NCBI RefSeq assembly: GCF_001905665.1
Contig: NZ_LIVX01000002.1
Location: 879,420 to 943,419 of the forward strand
Length of the DNA stretch: 64,000 nt
Reading direction: 5' to 3'
From: Streptomyces sp. CB02261
GTDB lineage: Bacteria; Actinomycetota; Actinomycetes; Streptomycetales; Streptomycetaceae
Shown: positions 1 through 8,380 of the stretch, piece after piece
Layout of the letters: each line of letters starts with the position of its first letter
Position numbering within the stretch: the first letter of the stretch is position 1
Made by a program: the position numbers and the translations under genes
The notes under the pieces: model-generated
The model's input: only the letters and a program-made list of their open reading frames with translations
Told to the model about the DNA's origin: nothing
Database searches by the model: none

Positions 1-311
1 TGCCCGCGCTGGTCGAGGGCGACGACGCGATGGCCGCCGGTGAGCCGGCGGACGGCGGGGGCCCAGTGTCCGGCATGGCCCATCAGGCCGTGCAGGAGTA
101 AGACGCCGGGGCCGGCGGCCTGTCCGGCCGTCCGCGACGCGGGGCCGGGACCCGCGATCTGCCCGGGCGGCCGCGGAACGAGGCCGGGGGGCGTGCCCGG
201 GGTCGCCTGGCGGGCGATCCTCGGGGTGATGGTCGGCCCGGTTCCGGGCGTGAAGTCCCAGGCCGCCAGCCGTACTCCGTCGGCCCCGGTGACGTCGAGT
301 CGTCGCGCCAT
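1..311 (-). CDS. Alpha/beta hydrolase, N-terminal part (runs off the left edge)
   Basis: Only the first 103 residues lie in the window. After the ATG at 311 comes a short beta segment (AADGVRLAAWDF-like), then an alanine/glycine/proline-rich stretch at about residues 23-69, then the typical hydrolase oxyanion segment LLLHGLMGHAGHW at about 71-83 with the HG pair at 74-75, followed by VVALDQRG. This is the start of an alpha/beta hydrolase fold; the catalytic Ser, Asp and His would lie outside the window. The long Pro/Gly-rich insert before the oxyanion strand is unusual and may be a disordered loop. Substrate unknown. Confidence 0.8.
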   Translation of the reverse strand, partial: MARRLDVTGADGVRLAAWDFTPGTGPTITPRIARQATPGTPPGLVPRPPGQIAGPGPASRTAGQAAGPGVLLLHGLMGHAGHWAPAVRRLTGGHRVVALDQRG

Positions 312-814
312 CCCTGGCACCCCCTCTTGCTTCCCGTCGAACCACGCCAGACTATCGAACTCGCATTCGAAAATGCGCTCCTGCCACGTAACACCCCTCG
401 TTCGAGTGACAGGGCTCAAGGATTGACACCCGCAGCCGAGGGGAGATCTTCAACGGGAGGCGGACCGCTCGGGGAAATCGGTCCGACGGGGACGACCTTG
501 AGAGCTCGGGGCTCCAGGTCGGAACCGGGGAGGACAGGCCCCGGCGCCTCAGGGCGCCGGGGCCCTCTGTCGTCCGGCCCCCTGCGCGTACCGGGACGAG
601 CGGCATCCGGCGTACGGCACCCGTCCGTCGCATGGCCCCACCCCTCCCGGAAATCGCACCGCTCTTCCCAGCGTGGCACGGCGAGGGCGCGCGCGTGGCC
701 ATTCCGGCGTAAACGGGGCGCACGGCGGGCCGTTCGGGCCTTCCGGACGGTGGCGATACGGATTCGTGACCGCGCCTCGCGCAACCGGAGCGGGCCTTCA
801 CCCGTCCACCGTTC
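312..814. other. 503-bp gap between divergent genes with a strong hairpin
   Basis: No convincing gene is visible; the open frames here have arginine/proline-rich shadow compositions. At 537-564 there is a perfect 12-bp inverted repeat (GGCCCCGGCGCC) around a 4-nt loop (TCAG), followed by CTCTGTC, which looks like a Streptomyces rho-independent terminator. It lies between two divergent starts, so it does not end either flanking gene. A TTGACA at 423-428 could be a plus-strand -35 box, but no good -10 follows. Confidence 0.6.
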
Positions 815-1582
815 GTGATCTCATCCCAGGTGCTCGTCAAGGGCAACGACGCCGCGACCCTCCACCCCGACCGCCTGAGCATCAGTCAGGAAGCCGGGCG
901 GGTACGCAAGGAGATACCGCTCGTCGCGGTCCGCAGGGCGGGCCGGGACGGCGAGACCGGCATCAGGGTCCACCTGACGGACGGGGAGATCCACTGGATC
1001 GCGGGCGGCAACGCGACCGCCACCGAGGCGTTCCTGGACGCCCTCACCGCCGCCCTGCCCGAGGAACGGGACCCGGCAGGCAGCGCGCTCGTCACCGTCG
1101 TGGAGAAGGCGCCCTTCACGGCCTGGCCGTGGTGGACCGGAGGCATCGCGGTCCTGCTCGCCTACGTCGGCTACGTCACCTGGGTGGGCGGCAACCACGG
1201 CGTCGGCCACGCCGTCCTCACCTCCGTGGCGCTGTTCGGCGCGGTCTGCGGCCTGCTCGGAGCCCTCGGCGCCGTGAGCAGCTTCCTCGACGGAAGGACG
1301 CTCGCCCGGCGCGGCATCACCGTCGTCGCCACCCGGGGCCGCTACCCGAACGGCAAGCCGCACGGCTACGTCACGTACACGGACTCCAGCGGCAACGAGT
1401 ACATGAACCAGACCACCGGGTCCTCACCCACCGTCCACGTCGTCTACGACCCCGAGAGGCCGGCCACCAGCCGCGTCCGGCAGACGTTCACCTGGATGAC
1501 GGTCAAGCACGCCCTCGGCCTGGCGACAGCCCTCGGCTTCCTCTGGCTCGGCGTGCTGGGGGTCGCCGCCCCCTTCCGCTGA
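815..1582 (+). CDS. Conserved membrane protein, function unknown
   Basis: A 255-residue protein starting at GTG 815. Residues 1-90 form a soluble, beta-rich region. Hydrophobic segments follow at about 105-125 and 133-157, then a soluble domain at about 165-225 resembling the DUF3592 type (a GRYPNGKPHGYVTYTD-like strand followed by VHVVYDPERP), and a last membrane segment at about 236-253. DUF3592 proteins often carry such a beta domain between two helices, so the likely topology is two helices, an external domain and one helix. It faces dmdR1 tail-to-tail with only about 40 bp between stops. The role is not known. Confidence 0.75.
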   Translation: MISSQVLVKGNDAATLHPDRLSISQEAGRVRKEIPLVAVRRAGRDGETGIRVHLTDGEIHWIAGGNATATEAFLDALTAALPEERDPAGSALVTVVEKAPFTAWPWWTGGIAVLLAYVGYVTWVGGNHGVGHAVLTSVALFGAVCGLLGALGAVSSFLDGRTLARRGITVVATRGRYPNGKPHGYVTYTDSSGNEYMNQTTGSSPTVHVVYDPERPATSRVRQTFTWMTVKHALGLATALGFLWLGVLGVAAPFR

Positions 1583-1622
1583 CGGGAAGGGGACGGCGGC
1601 CCTCGGTGCGCCGACGCGCGGG

Positions 1623-2312
1623 TCAGCGCTTCGCGACGAACACGTGCGCCGCGACCTCCGCGTCCAGCTCCGCGGCCTCGCCGCTGCTGCCGACCAGGAC
1701 ACCGCCCGGGGACTCCGTCACCGACACCACGGAGCCGGGCTGCACGCCCGCGCGCCGCAGCGTGTACATCAGCTGGGCGTCCGTCTGGATCGGCTCGCCG
1801 ATCCGGCGCACGACCACCGTCTTGCCGCCGCTCGCGTCGAGCTCCGCCAGCGACACCATCGAGTCGTCGAGGAAGGCCTCCGCCTCCGCCTTCTCGCCGA
1901 GCTCCTCGAGGCCCGGGATCGGGTTCCCGTACGGCGACTCCGTCGGGTGACGCAGCAGCTCCAGGACCCTCCGCTCCACGGCCTCGCTCATCACGTGCTC
2001 CCAGCGGCAGGCCTCCGCGTGCACCTGCTCCCACTCCAGGCCGATCACGTCGACGAGCAGGCACTCCGCCAGGCGGTGCTTGCGCATGACGCGGGTGGCG
2101 AGCCGGCGTCCCTCGTCGGTGAGCTCCAGGTGCCGGTCGCTGGCGACGGCCACCAGGCCGTCGCGCTCCATCCGGGCCACCGTCTGGCTCACGGTCGGAC
2201 CGCTCTGGTCGAGCCGCTCGGCGATCCGGGCACGCATGGGGACCACACCTTCCTCCTCAAGCTCGAGGATGGTGCGGAGATACATCTCCGTTGTGTCGAT
2301 CAGTCCGGACAT
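1623..2312 (-). CDS. dmdR1: DtxR/IdeR-family iron-dependent repressor DmdR1
   Basis: 229 residues, the usual length for IdeR/DmdR. In the family, the Fe2+-loaded dimer binds iron boxes and represses siderophore synthesis and uptake. Residues 1-70 form the winged helix (LDQSGPTVSQTVARMERDGL), 71-140 the dimer and metal domain, and about 150-226 the SH3-like domain. Every metal ligand known from IdeR is present at the expected number: Met10, Cys102, Glu105 and His106 for one site, His79, Glu83 and His98 for the other. The start at 2312 is chosen for GAGGGG upstream and for the conserved MSGLIDTTEMYL beginning; longer in-frame extensions are noise. It is divergent from the SIS gene. Confidence 0.97.
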   Translation of the reverse strand: MSGLIDTTEMYLRTILELEEEGVVPMRARIAERLDQSGPTVSQTVARMERDGLVAVASDRHLELTDEGRRLATRVMRKHRLAECLLVDVIGLEWEQVHAEACRWEHVMSEAVERRVLELLRHPTESPYGNPIPGLEELGEKAEAEAFLDDSMVSLAELDASGGKTVVVRRIGEPIQTDAQLMYTLRRAGVQPGSVVSVTESPGGVLVGSSGEAAELDAEVAAHVFVAKR

Positions 2313-2357
2313 ACGTGCCCCTCGATGAGTCGTGCGCTGGCCCTCCACCAATTCTGA
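1644..2357 (+). other. Antisense open frame over dmdR1 (possible adm homologue)
   Basis: A 237-codon frame runs on the opposite strand across nearly the whole of dmdR1. In S. coelicolor an antiparallel gene, adm, overlapping dmdR1 has been reported to affect siderophore and antibiotic production, which makes this frame worth listing. The composition (rich in Arg, His, Leu) is what a shadow frame in GC-rich DNA normally gives, and no clear ribosome site is seen, so it may not be a real gene. Confidence 0.3.
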
Positions 2358-2410
2358 CGCATCGGACGGACAACCGGGCCGCACCGACCGAAGGGCGGTA
2401 TTGACAGAGC

Positions 2411-2426
2411 AATGGTCCAGACCGCA
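2411..2426 (+). promoter_or_regulatory. Candidate DasR operator (dre site)
   Basis: AATGGTCCAGACCGCA contains the core TGGTCCAGACC (2413-2423), close to the GlcNAc-responsive DasR consensus ACTGGTCTAGACCACT. It lies just after a TTGACA box (2401-2406), so a bound GntR-type repressor would block the SIS promoter and could also affect divergent dmdR1. Identification is by eye against the remembered consensus. Confidence 0.6.
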
Positions 2427-2496
2427 CCGTGATCGGCGACCAGAGCACGACCAGGTGCACGACCACGACACGACGGCGACAGAAGGAGCTTCTGTG

Positions 2497-3264
2497 ATGG
2501 GCGACAGCGCGGGCGAGAGCAAGCTGGCCGGACAGTTCCTCGACGCCGCGATCGGCCTGCTCCAGCAGGTCCGCGACGGCGACTCCGCCGAGATCGCCGC
2601 GGCCGGCGCCGCCGTCGCCGAGGCCGTCGCGAACGGCAACCGGCTCTTCGCGTTCGGCGCGGGCCACTCCTCCCTCGCCGCCCAGGACGTCGTCTACCGG
2701 GCCGGCGGCTTCGCCCTCATGAACCTGCTCGCCGTCCCCGGCGTCGTCGGCGTCGACGTCATGCCGGCGACGCTCGGTTCCGCCCTCGAACGCGTCGACG
2801 GCCTCGCCGGAGCGGTCCTCGACTCCTCCCCCGCCAAGGCCGGCGACGTCCTGATCATCGTCTCCCTCTCCGGACGCAACGCGCTGCCCGTCGAGATGGC
2901 CATGAACGCCCGCGCCCTCGGCCTCACCGTCATCGGCGTCACGTCCGTGGCGTACGCGACCGAGACGAAGTCCCGGCACGTCTCCGGCACCTATCTCAAG
3001 GACCACTGCGACATCGTCCTCGACTCCCGGATCGCCGTCGGGGACGCCGAGCTCACCCACGAGGGCATCGAGGCCCCGTTCGCGCCCGCCTCGACCGTCG
3101 TCACCAGCGCCCTCATGCAGGCCACGATGGCCGCCGCCGCCGAGGAGCTCGTCCGGCGCGGCGTCGAGCCGCCGCTGCTGCGCTCCGGGAACGTCGACGG
3201 AGGGCACGAGTGGAACGGCCGCGTGATGACGGAGTACGGCGACCGGATCTTCTACCGGCACTGA
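2497..3264 (+). CDS. SIS-domain phosphosugar-binding protein (UPF0309 family)
   Basis: 255 residues with the sugar isomerase (SIS) fold. A Gly/Ser-rich phosphosugar loop (FGAGHSSLAAQD) lies near residue 50, a second strand-loop (IIVSLSGRNALPVEMA) near 125, and a C-terminal GNVDGGHEWN segment. It matches UPF0309 proteins, whose exact substrate is unknown; phosphorylated aminosugars are plausible given the DasR-like site upstream. AAGGAG at 2484-2488 serves ATG 2497; GTG 2494 is also in frame and cannot be excluded. Divergent from dmdR1. Confidence 0.9.
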   Translation: MGDSAGESKLAGQFLDAAIGLLQQVRDGDSAEIAAAGAAVAEAVANGNRLFAFGAGHSSLAAQDVVYRAGGFALMNLLAVPGVVGVDVMPATLGSALERVDGLAGAVLDSSPAKAGDVLIIVSLSGRNALPVEMAMNARALGLTVIGVTSVAYATETKSRHVSGTYLKDHCDIVLDSRIAVGDAELTHEGIEAPFAPASTVVTSALMQATMAAAAEELVRRGVEPPLLRSGNVDGGHEWNGRVMTEYGDRIFYRH

Positions 3265-3322
3265 CCGTCACCCCGCAGGGCCGGCCGCCCCAGACCGTCA
3301 CCCCGCAGGGCCGACCGCCACT

Positions 3323-3345
3323 GACCGGGCCCCGCAGGGCCGGTC
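3323..3345. terminator. Bidirectional terminator-like hairpin between convergent genes
   Basis: GACCGGGCCC and GGGCCGGTC form a GC stem with one bulge. It is the last of three near-copies of a roughly 30-bp unit (containing CCCCGCAGGGCC) at 3266-3345, between the stops of the SIS gene and the PAS gene. Confidence 0.55.
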
Positions 3346-3369
3346 GCGGCGGGAGCCGTCCGGCAGGCC

Positions 3370-4704
3370 CTACGGGGCCTCCGGCCGGCCCCCCAGGTCC
3401 AGCGCCGCCGCCACCCTCGTCGCCACCGCCTCCGCGAACACCACGTCCTCCCGCTCGAAGGGCGCCCGGCACGCGGCCCGCAGGAAGGTGAGGACGCCGA
3501 GGGTGCGGCCACGGGACCGCAGCACCACGCACACCGCGTGCGCCGCGTCGCCCGGCCACTGATGGGCCTCCGCCCACACCTCGGCGGTACGGCCCGCGCT
3601 CGCCCGTACCGTGCCCACCCGGTCCCAGGCCTGGAGCGCCGGGTGCCGGGGCCCGTACCGCAGCGGGATGCCGCCGCCCACGACCGGCGAGGCGGGGCCG
3701 GGAGCGCCCGCCGGAGTGGCCAGGGCCCGGGTCAGGCGCCGCTCGCCCGCGATGCGGTCGACCAGGGCGTGGTCGGCGAAACCCGCCAGGGCGAAGTCCA
3801 GCAGGATCGCCGCCGCCTCCGCCGGGTCCTCGCACTCGGCCGCCGCCGCGCCCGCCCGGTGCAGCTGACTCCAGCGGAACCGCAGCCGGTCCGCCTCCCG
3901 CGCCGCGAGCCGCTCCTCCGTCACGTCCTGGAACAGCCAGGCCACCCCCAGCGGAACCGGTTCCTCCGCCATCGGTGACGACAGCCGCACGAAGCCGCTG
4001 CGCCAGCACCGGCGCCGCTCCCCCGAGGCCGTCCTCAGCGTCACCCACACCTCCGCGGGCGCGGACGGGCTGCCCTCCGCGAGCACGTGCTGGAGCGCGG
4101 CCTCCAGTTCCTCCGCGCCCTGGACGACGACGTCACCGAGCGGGCGCCCGAGCAGGGCCGTACGGGCGGTCCCGAAGGCACGGGCCGCGTGGCCGTTGAC
4201 CATGGCGGGGCGCAGGTCGGCGTCGACCAGGACGACCCCCCAGGAGGCGTCGTCGAAGAGGGCCTCGCTGAGGGCGACCGACCGCTCCAGGTCCAATTGG
4301 ACGTGGACCTCGCTGAACGCGCAGTACACCCCCGCCGGCCCGCCGTCCGCCGCGCGCACCCCGGCGGACTGGCTCCGTACGAGCACCCGGCCGCCGTCCT
4401 TGCGGAGCAGCGCCAGCTCGTGGACCTGCCGGCCGGGGCCGTGCATGGCGCCCATCACGCGGCGCAGCGTCTCCTCCGCGTCGGCGCTGCGCGCGGCCCA
4501 CCCCTCGAAGCCGCGCCGCCCGACCGCCTCCTCCGCGGACCAGCCGAGGATCCGTTCGGCCTCGCGGTTCCAGTGCGTGATCGTCCCGTCGGCGTCCAGG
4601 GCGCAGAGCGCCGCGTCCATCCCGTCGAGCAGCGCGGCCAGCAGATCGGCCCCCGCCCCGGAGACGGAAGCGGTCTCGCTCGCGGACCCCGTGAAAGCAC
4701 TCAT
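3370..4704 (-). CDS. PAS/PAS/GAF sensory protein without an output domain
   Basis: 444 residues. The first PAS domain at about 15-130 includes LCALDADGTITHWNREAER and a PAC-like KDGGRVLVRSQSAG segment. The second is at about 135-255 (GVVLVDADLRPAMVNGHAAR, ending in WLFQDVTEERLAARE). A GAF-type domain follows at about 270-440. No kinase, phosphatase, GGDEF or DNA-binding domain follows, so it may signal by binding a partner. Start 4704 is chosen for GGGGGG seven bases upstream; upstream ATG 4719 lacks a ribosome site. Signal and partner are unknown. Confidence 0.8.
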   Translation of the reverse strand: MSAFTGSASETASVSGAGADLLAALLDGMDAALCALDADGTITHWNREAERILGWSAEEAVGRRGFEGWAARSADAEETLRRVMGAMHGPGRQVHELALLRKDGGRVLVRSQSAGVRAADGGPAGVYCAFSEVHVQLDLERSVALSEALFDDASWGVVLVDADLRPAMVNGHAARAFGTARTALLGRPLGDVVVQGAEELEAALQHVLAEGSPSAPAEVWVTLRTASGERRRCWRSGFVRLSSPMAEEPVPLGVAWLFQDVTEERLAAREADRLRFRWSQLHRAGAAAAECEDPAEAAAILLDFALAGFADHALVDRIAGERRLTRALATPAGAPGPASPVVGGGIPLRYGPRHPALQAWDRVGTVRASAGRTAEVWAEAHQWPGDAAHAVCVVLRSRGRTLGVLTFLRAACRAPFEREDVVFAEAVATRVAAALDLGGRPEAP

Positions 4705-4809
4705 CCCGGCACCCCCCATGCTGCGGCCATTCAACTGGAACGTGACGCAGAGCACATCACCTTCACGGAAAATGTTGCACCGCGGAAACGAGGACGAGCC
4801 GGCTCCGGC

Positions 4810-5487
4810 TCAGGGCGCCAGGCGCTCCACCCGCCAGGTCTCGCCGCCCTCTCCGCCCTCGCGGACGTAGCGGAGGCGGTCGTGGAGGCGGTTCTCGTGG
4901 CCCTGCCAGAACTCGACCGCGTCCGGCACGACCCGGATGCCGCCCCACTCCGGCGGGACCGGGACCTGGGCGCCCTCCGGGTAGCGGGCGGCCAGTTCCT
5001 CGTAGCGGGCGAGGAGTTCGGCGCGGGAGGCGATCACCGAGGACTGGCGGCTCGCCCAGGCGCCGAGCTGCGAGCCGTGCGGGCGCGTACGGAAGTAGGC
5101 GACCGTCTCGTCGCGGCCGACGCGCTCGGCGCGGCCCGTGACGACGACCTGGCGGGCCAGCGGGTGCCAGGGGAAGAGCAGCGAGGCGTACGGGTTGGCC
5201 GTCAGCTCCGCGCCCTTGCGGGAGTCGTAGTTGGTGAAGAAGACGAAGCCGGCCCGGTCGTAGTGCTTCAGGAGCACCGTCCGGGAGGACGGCCGGCCGT
5301 CGGGCGTGGCCGTGGAGACGACCATCGCGTTCGGCTCGTGGATGGCCGGGCTCGTGGCGGTCTCCTTGAACCAGCGGGAGAACTGCGCGATCGGCTCGGG
5401 CGCCAGATCGGCCACCGAGAGCTCGGTGGTGCGGTACTGCTCGCGCATGTCGGCGGGATCCAGGCCCTCGTTCACAGGATCGGTCAC
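4810..5487 (-). CDS. pdxH: Pyridoxamine 5'-phosphate oxidase
   Basis: 225 residues, normal length for PdxH. It oxidises pyridoxine or pyridoxamine 5'-phosphate to pyridoxal 5'-phosphate with FMN and O2 in the cytosol. Family motifs are clear: MREQY near the N terminus, the FMN/substrate region [20 protein letters not shown] followed by SRKGAEL, the SxQSSVI segment, and the C-terminal [12 protein letters not shown] motif (here [14 protein letters not shown]). GTG 5487 is used because AGGATGG lies just upstream and the homologous region begins soon after; a longer frame to 5538 adds unlike residues. It lies upstream of the PAS gene on the same strand. Confidence 0.95.
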   Translation of the reverse strand: MTDPVNEGLDPADMREQYRTTELSVADLAPEPIAQFSRWFKETATSPAIHEPNAMVVSTATPDGRPSSRTVLLKHYDRAGFVFFTNYDSRKGAELTANPYASLLFPWHPLARQVVVTGRAERVGRDETVAYFRTRPHGSQLGAWASRQSSVIASRAELLARYEELAARYPEGAQVPVPPEWGGIRVVPDAVEFWQGHENRLHDRLRYVREGGEGGETWRVERLAP

Positions 5488-5759
5488 GGGGCCATCCTGC
5501 CGCAGCGGCCCAGTCTGCCCGGCACCGCGTGCCGTCAATCCTTACTCGCCGGATCGGCGCAGTGTGCCGGATGTCACGCTTCCCCGCATCATCGGAACCG
5601 TACAGACTCTTGGGCTGGACGACTGTTGAGTCCCACCATCGCAACACCCCCGCAACACCGGCGCATCACCACCCGCGCAGCAGCATCGAATCCACCACCG
5701 ACCACGTCCCACCGTCGACCGCAACCCGGTTGATCGATCATCGATAGAGGAGCCGCCAG

Positions 5760-6860
5760 ATGTCCGACTTCGTACCCGGGCTCGAGGGAGTCGTCGCGTT
5801 CGAGACGGAGATCGCCGAACCCGACAAGGAGGGCGGCGCCCTCCGCTACCGCGGCGTCGACATCGAGGACCTCGTCGGCCAGGTCTCGTTCGGCAACGTC
5901 TGGGGCCTGCTCGTCGACGGCGCCTTCAACCCCGGCCTGCCCGCCGCCGAGCCCTTCCCCATCCCGGTGCACTCCGGCGACATCCGCGTCGACGTCCAGT
6001 CCGCGCTCGCCATGCTCGCGCCCGTGTGGGGCCTCAAACCGCTCCTCGACATCTCCGCCGAGCAGGCCCGCGAGGACCTCGCCCGCGCGGCCGTGATGGC
6101 CCTCTCGTACGTCGCCCAGTCCGCCCGCGGCCAGGGCCTCCCGATGGTCCCGCAGAGCGAGATCGACAAGGCCCAGTCCGTCGTCGAGCGCTTCATGATC
6201 CGCTGGCGCGGCGAGCCCGACCCGAAGCACGTCAAGGCCGTCGACGCCTACTGGACGTCCGCCGCCGAGCACGGCATGAACGCGTCCACGTTCACCGCGC
6301 GCGTCATCGCCTCCACCGGCGCCGACGTGGCCGCCGCGCTCTCGGGCGCCGTCGGCGCCATGTCGGGCCCCCTGCACGGCGGCGCGCCCTCCCGCGTCCT
6401 CGGCATGATCGAGGAGATCGAGCGGACCGGCGACGCCACCGCGTACGTCAGGCAGGCCCTCGACAAGGGCGAGCGCCTCATGGGCTTCGGCCACCGCGTC
6501 TACCGCGCCGAGGACCCCCGCGCGCGCGTGCTGCGCCGCACCGCCCGCGAGCTCGCCGCGCCGCGGTTCGAGGTGGCGGAGGCCCTGGAGAAGGCCGCCC
6601 TCGAAGAGCTGCACAACCGGCGCCCCGACCGTGTCCTCGCGACGAACGTCGAGTTCTGGGCGGCCATCGTCCTGGACTTCGCGGAGGTCCCGGCGCACAT
6701 GTTCACCTCGATGTTCACCTGCGCCCGTACGGCCGGCTGGTCGGCGCACATCCTGGAGCAGAAGCGCACCGGCCGCCTGGTCCGCCCGTCGGCCCGCTAC
6801 ACGGGCCCCGGCCAGCGGGACCCGCGCGAGATCGAGGGCTACGCCGACATCACCGGCTGA
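5760..6860 (+). CDS. Citrate synthase-like enzyme (type II fold, single gene of the short class)
   Basis: 366 residues, typical of the short citrate/methylcitrate synthase group. It would condense acetyl-CoA (or propionyl-CoA) with oxaloacetate. Catalytic motifs are visible: SAAEHGMNAST at about residue 168, GPLHGGAP at about 203, GFGHRVYRAEDPR at about 241 with the second active-site His, and the Asp in WAAIVLDFAEVP at about 303. GAGGAG lies ahead of ATG 5760. It resembles the second citrate synthase-like gene of S. coelicolor rather than the main TCA enzyme, so substrate is uncertain. Its last 22 bp overlap the opposite oxygenase gene. Confidence 0.92.
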   Translation: MSDFVPGLEGVVAFETEIAEPDKEGGALRYRGVDIEDLVGQVSFGNVWGLLVDGAFNPGLPAAEPFPIPVHSGDIRVDVQSALAMLAPVWGLKPLLDISAEQAREDLARAAVMALSYVAQSARGQGLPMVPQSEIDKAQSVVERFMIRWRGEPDPKHVKAVDAYWTSAAEHGMNASTFTARVIASTGADVAAALSGAVGAMSGPLHGGAPSRVLGMIEEIERTGDATAYVRQALDKGERLMGFGHRVYRAEDPRARVLRRTARELAAPRFEVAEALEKAALEELHNRRPDRVLATNVEFWAAIVLDFAEVPAHMFTSMFTCARTAGWSAHILEQKRTGRLVRPSARYTGPGQRDPREIEGYADITG

Positions 6861-7972
6861 CCGTCGGACCGTGCCTCGGGGCGTGCCTGCGGGTGCGCCT
6901 CGGGGTGCAGTTCGGGGTGCAGCAGGAGCTCCGCGTGATGGCGTGCCGCGACCAGCGGATGGGCGCGGAGCTTTCCCTTCAGGGCGTTGCGCCCGTACTC
7001 GGCGAACAGCGGGTTCGCCGGGTCGGCCGTGACGCCCGGTGCCGTCCGCGCGTGCGGGAACTCCAGCGGCGCGATCCTGGCGTCCAGCCGCGGGTTGTAG
7101 AAGAACGGCACGGAGAACCGTTCCGTCGCCCCGGGCGGGGACACGACCCGGTGGTTCGTCGCCAGCAGGTAGCCGTTCGTGGCCACCTCCAGGAGCTCTC
7201 CGAGGTTCACGACGAACGCGCCCGGCAGCGGCGGCACGTCGTGGAACCTCCCGTCCTCCCGCTGCACCTGGAGCCCGCCCACCTGGTCCTGGAGCAGCAG
7301 GGTGAGGAAGCCGTAGTCCTTGTGCGCGCCGACGCCCTGGTCGTCGCCCTCGCCGCTGCTGCCCGGGTAGCGCACCAGCTTCAGCTGCGGGTGGGCGTGC
7401 GGGCCGAAGATGTCGTCGTAGAAGTCCGCGGGCGCGCCGATCGAGGCGAGCAGTTCGTGCAGCAGGCGCTCGGCGACGCCGCTGAGCCGCTCGATCCAGT
7501 GCAGGGCGGCCGTCCGCAGCTCGGGGAGGGCGGCGGGCCACTGGTTGGGGCCTTCGAGCCACCAGTACGGGGCTTCCCAGGGCGCGGGGACGCGCGCGGG
7601 GTGCTCGGCGCCGATGTCGAGCTGGTCGCGCCAGTCGCGGGCACCGCCCGTGCGCTCGTCGCCGGTGCGGGTGTAGCCGCGGAAGTGCGGCGAGTTGATG
7701 TTGTCGAGGGCGAGCCGGTCGGCCTCGGGCAGCGCGAAGAAGGCGTGCATCGCGGAGGTGAGGGCCCGGGTCTCGGCCTCGGTCACACCGTGCCCGACGA
7801 GCTGGAAGAACCCGACGTCGTGGGCGGCCGAGTGGAGCTGCGCGTGCAGCAGCCGGCGGGCCTGGGGGCCCCGGTCGGCGGCCGAGAGGTCGACGATGGG
7901 CAGCTGGGAGGAGTACGAGCCGGCGGTGGTCGTGCCGGTGCGGCTCGGGGTGGAGAAGCTGGTGCTTGCCAT
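6839..7972 (-). CDS. Isopenicillin N synthase-like 2-oxoglutarate/Fe(II) oxygenase
   Basis: 377 residues. The N-terminal DIOX_N region (LPIVDLSAAD, HDVGFFQLVGHGV) is followed by the jelly-roll core. The iron ligands are visible as HxD in GAHKDYGFLTLLLQD at about residue 213 and the distal His in NHRVVSP at about 272; the Arg of RFSVPFF at about 284 is the usual oxoacid-binding residue. The tail after about 345 is His/Pro/Ala-rich and probably disordered. Substrate unknown. A leader-peptide gene lies 124 bp upstream on the same strand, suggesting attenuation control. Confidence 0.9.
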   Translation of the reverse strand: MASTSFSTPSRTGTTTAGSYSSQLPIVDLSAADRGPQARRLLHAQLHSAAHDVGFFQLVGHGVTEAETRALTSAMHAFFALPEADRLALDNINSPHFRGYTRTGDERTGGARDWRDQLDIGAEHPARVPAPWEAPYWWLEGPNQWPAALPELRTAALHWIERLSGVAERLLHELLASIGAPADFYDDIFGPHAHPQLKLVRYPGSSGEGDDQGVGAHKDYGFLTLLLQDQVGGLQVQREDGRFHDVPPLPGAFVVNLGELLEVATNGYLLATNHRVVSPPGATERFSVPFFYNPRLDARIAPLEFPHARTAPGVTADPANPLFAEYGRNALKGKLRAHPLVAARHHAELLLHPELHPEAHPQARPEARSDGQPVMSA

Positions 7973-8096
7973 GGATGCGTCCGCGGGGTCTACGGGTGCC
8001 CGGGGCGGCCGCCAGGGGTGGGGCGGGGGCCACGGGTGCCGGTCGGCTGGGGCTCTGACGGGGGACCCTGGGGCGGGCGGGGTGGGCCCGGGAGGG

Positions 8097-8171
8097 TCAG
8101 GCGGAGCGGCGACAGCTCATGCTCGTGACGCGGACGAAGTCCACGTGGCGACGGCGTACGAGCGTAGGCAT
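8097..8171 (-). CDS. 24-residue leader peptide of the HVD(F/L)xRV type
   Basis: ATG 8171 to TGA 8097 encodes a 24-residue peptide with the central run RRRHVDFVRVTSMSC and a short Arg-rich end. This matches the family of small Streptomyces 'putative leader peptides' (HVDLxRVxSxxC), usually found ahead of sulfur-related or transport operons. It lies 124 bp upstream of the oxygenase start, same strand. The conserved Cys five residues from the end suggests a ribosome-sensing role, possibly for cysteine supply; that function is inference. Confidence 0.75.
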   Translation of the reverse strand: MPTLVRRRHVDFVRVTSMSCRRSA

Positions 8172-8345
8172 GCGACCAGGGTACTGCGACGGACGCGGGA
8201 CGACTGTGACCCGGGCCACACCCTGGCCGGGTCCATGCGGTGGAGGGCCCGCGCGCCGCGTCCCACGGGCTCCGGGCCTGGCCGGACGGAGCGCCGCGGC
8301 CCGCGCACCGCGCCGGCGCGGTGCGGGTCGTGACCGGAAAGGAGC

Positions 8346-8377
8346 GCCGTCCGCCCGCGCGGGACCCTCCGGACGGC
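8346..8377 (-). terminator. Terminator-like hairpin after the TetR gene
   Basis: GCCGTCCG (8346-8353) pairs perfectly with CGGACGGC (8370-8377), directly after the TetR stop at 8381. It would end the CoA ligase/hydratase/TetR operon. Confidence 0.6.
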
Positions 8378-8380
8378 CTC

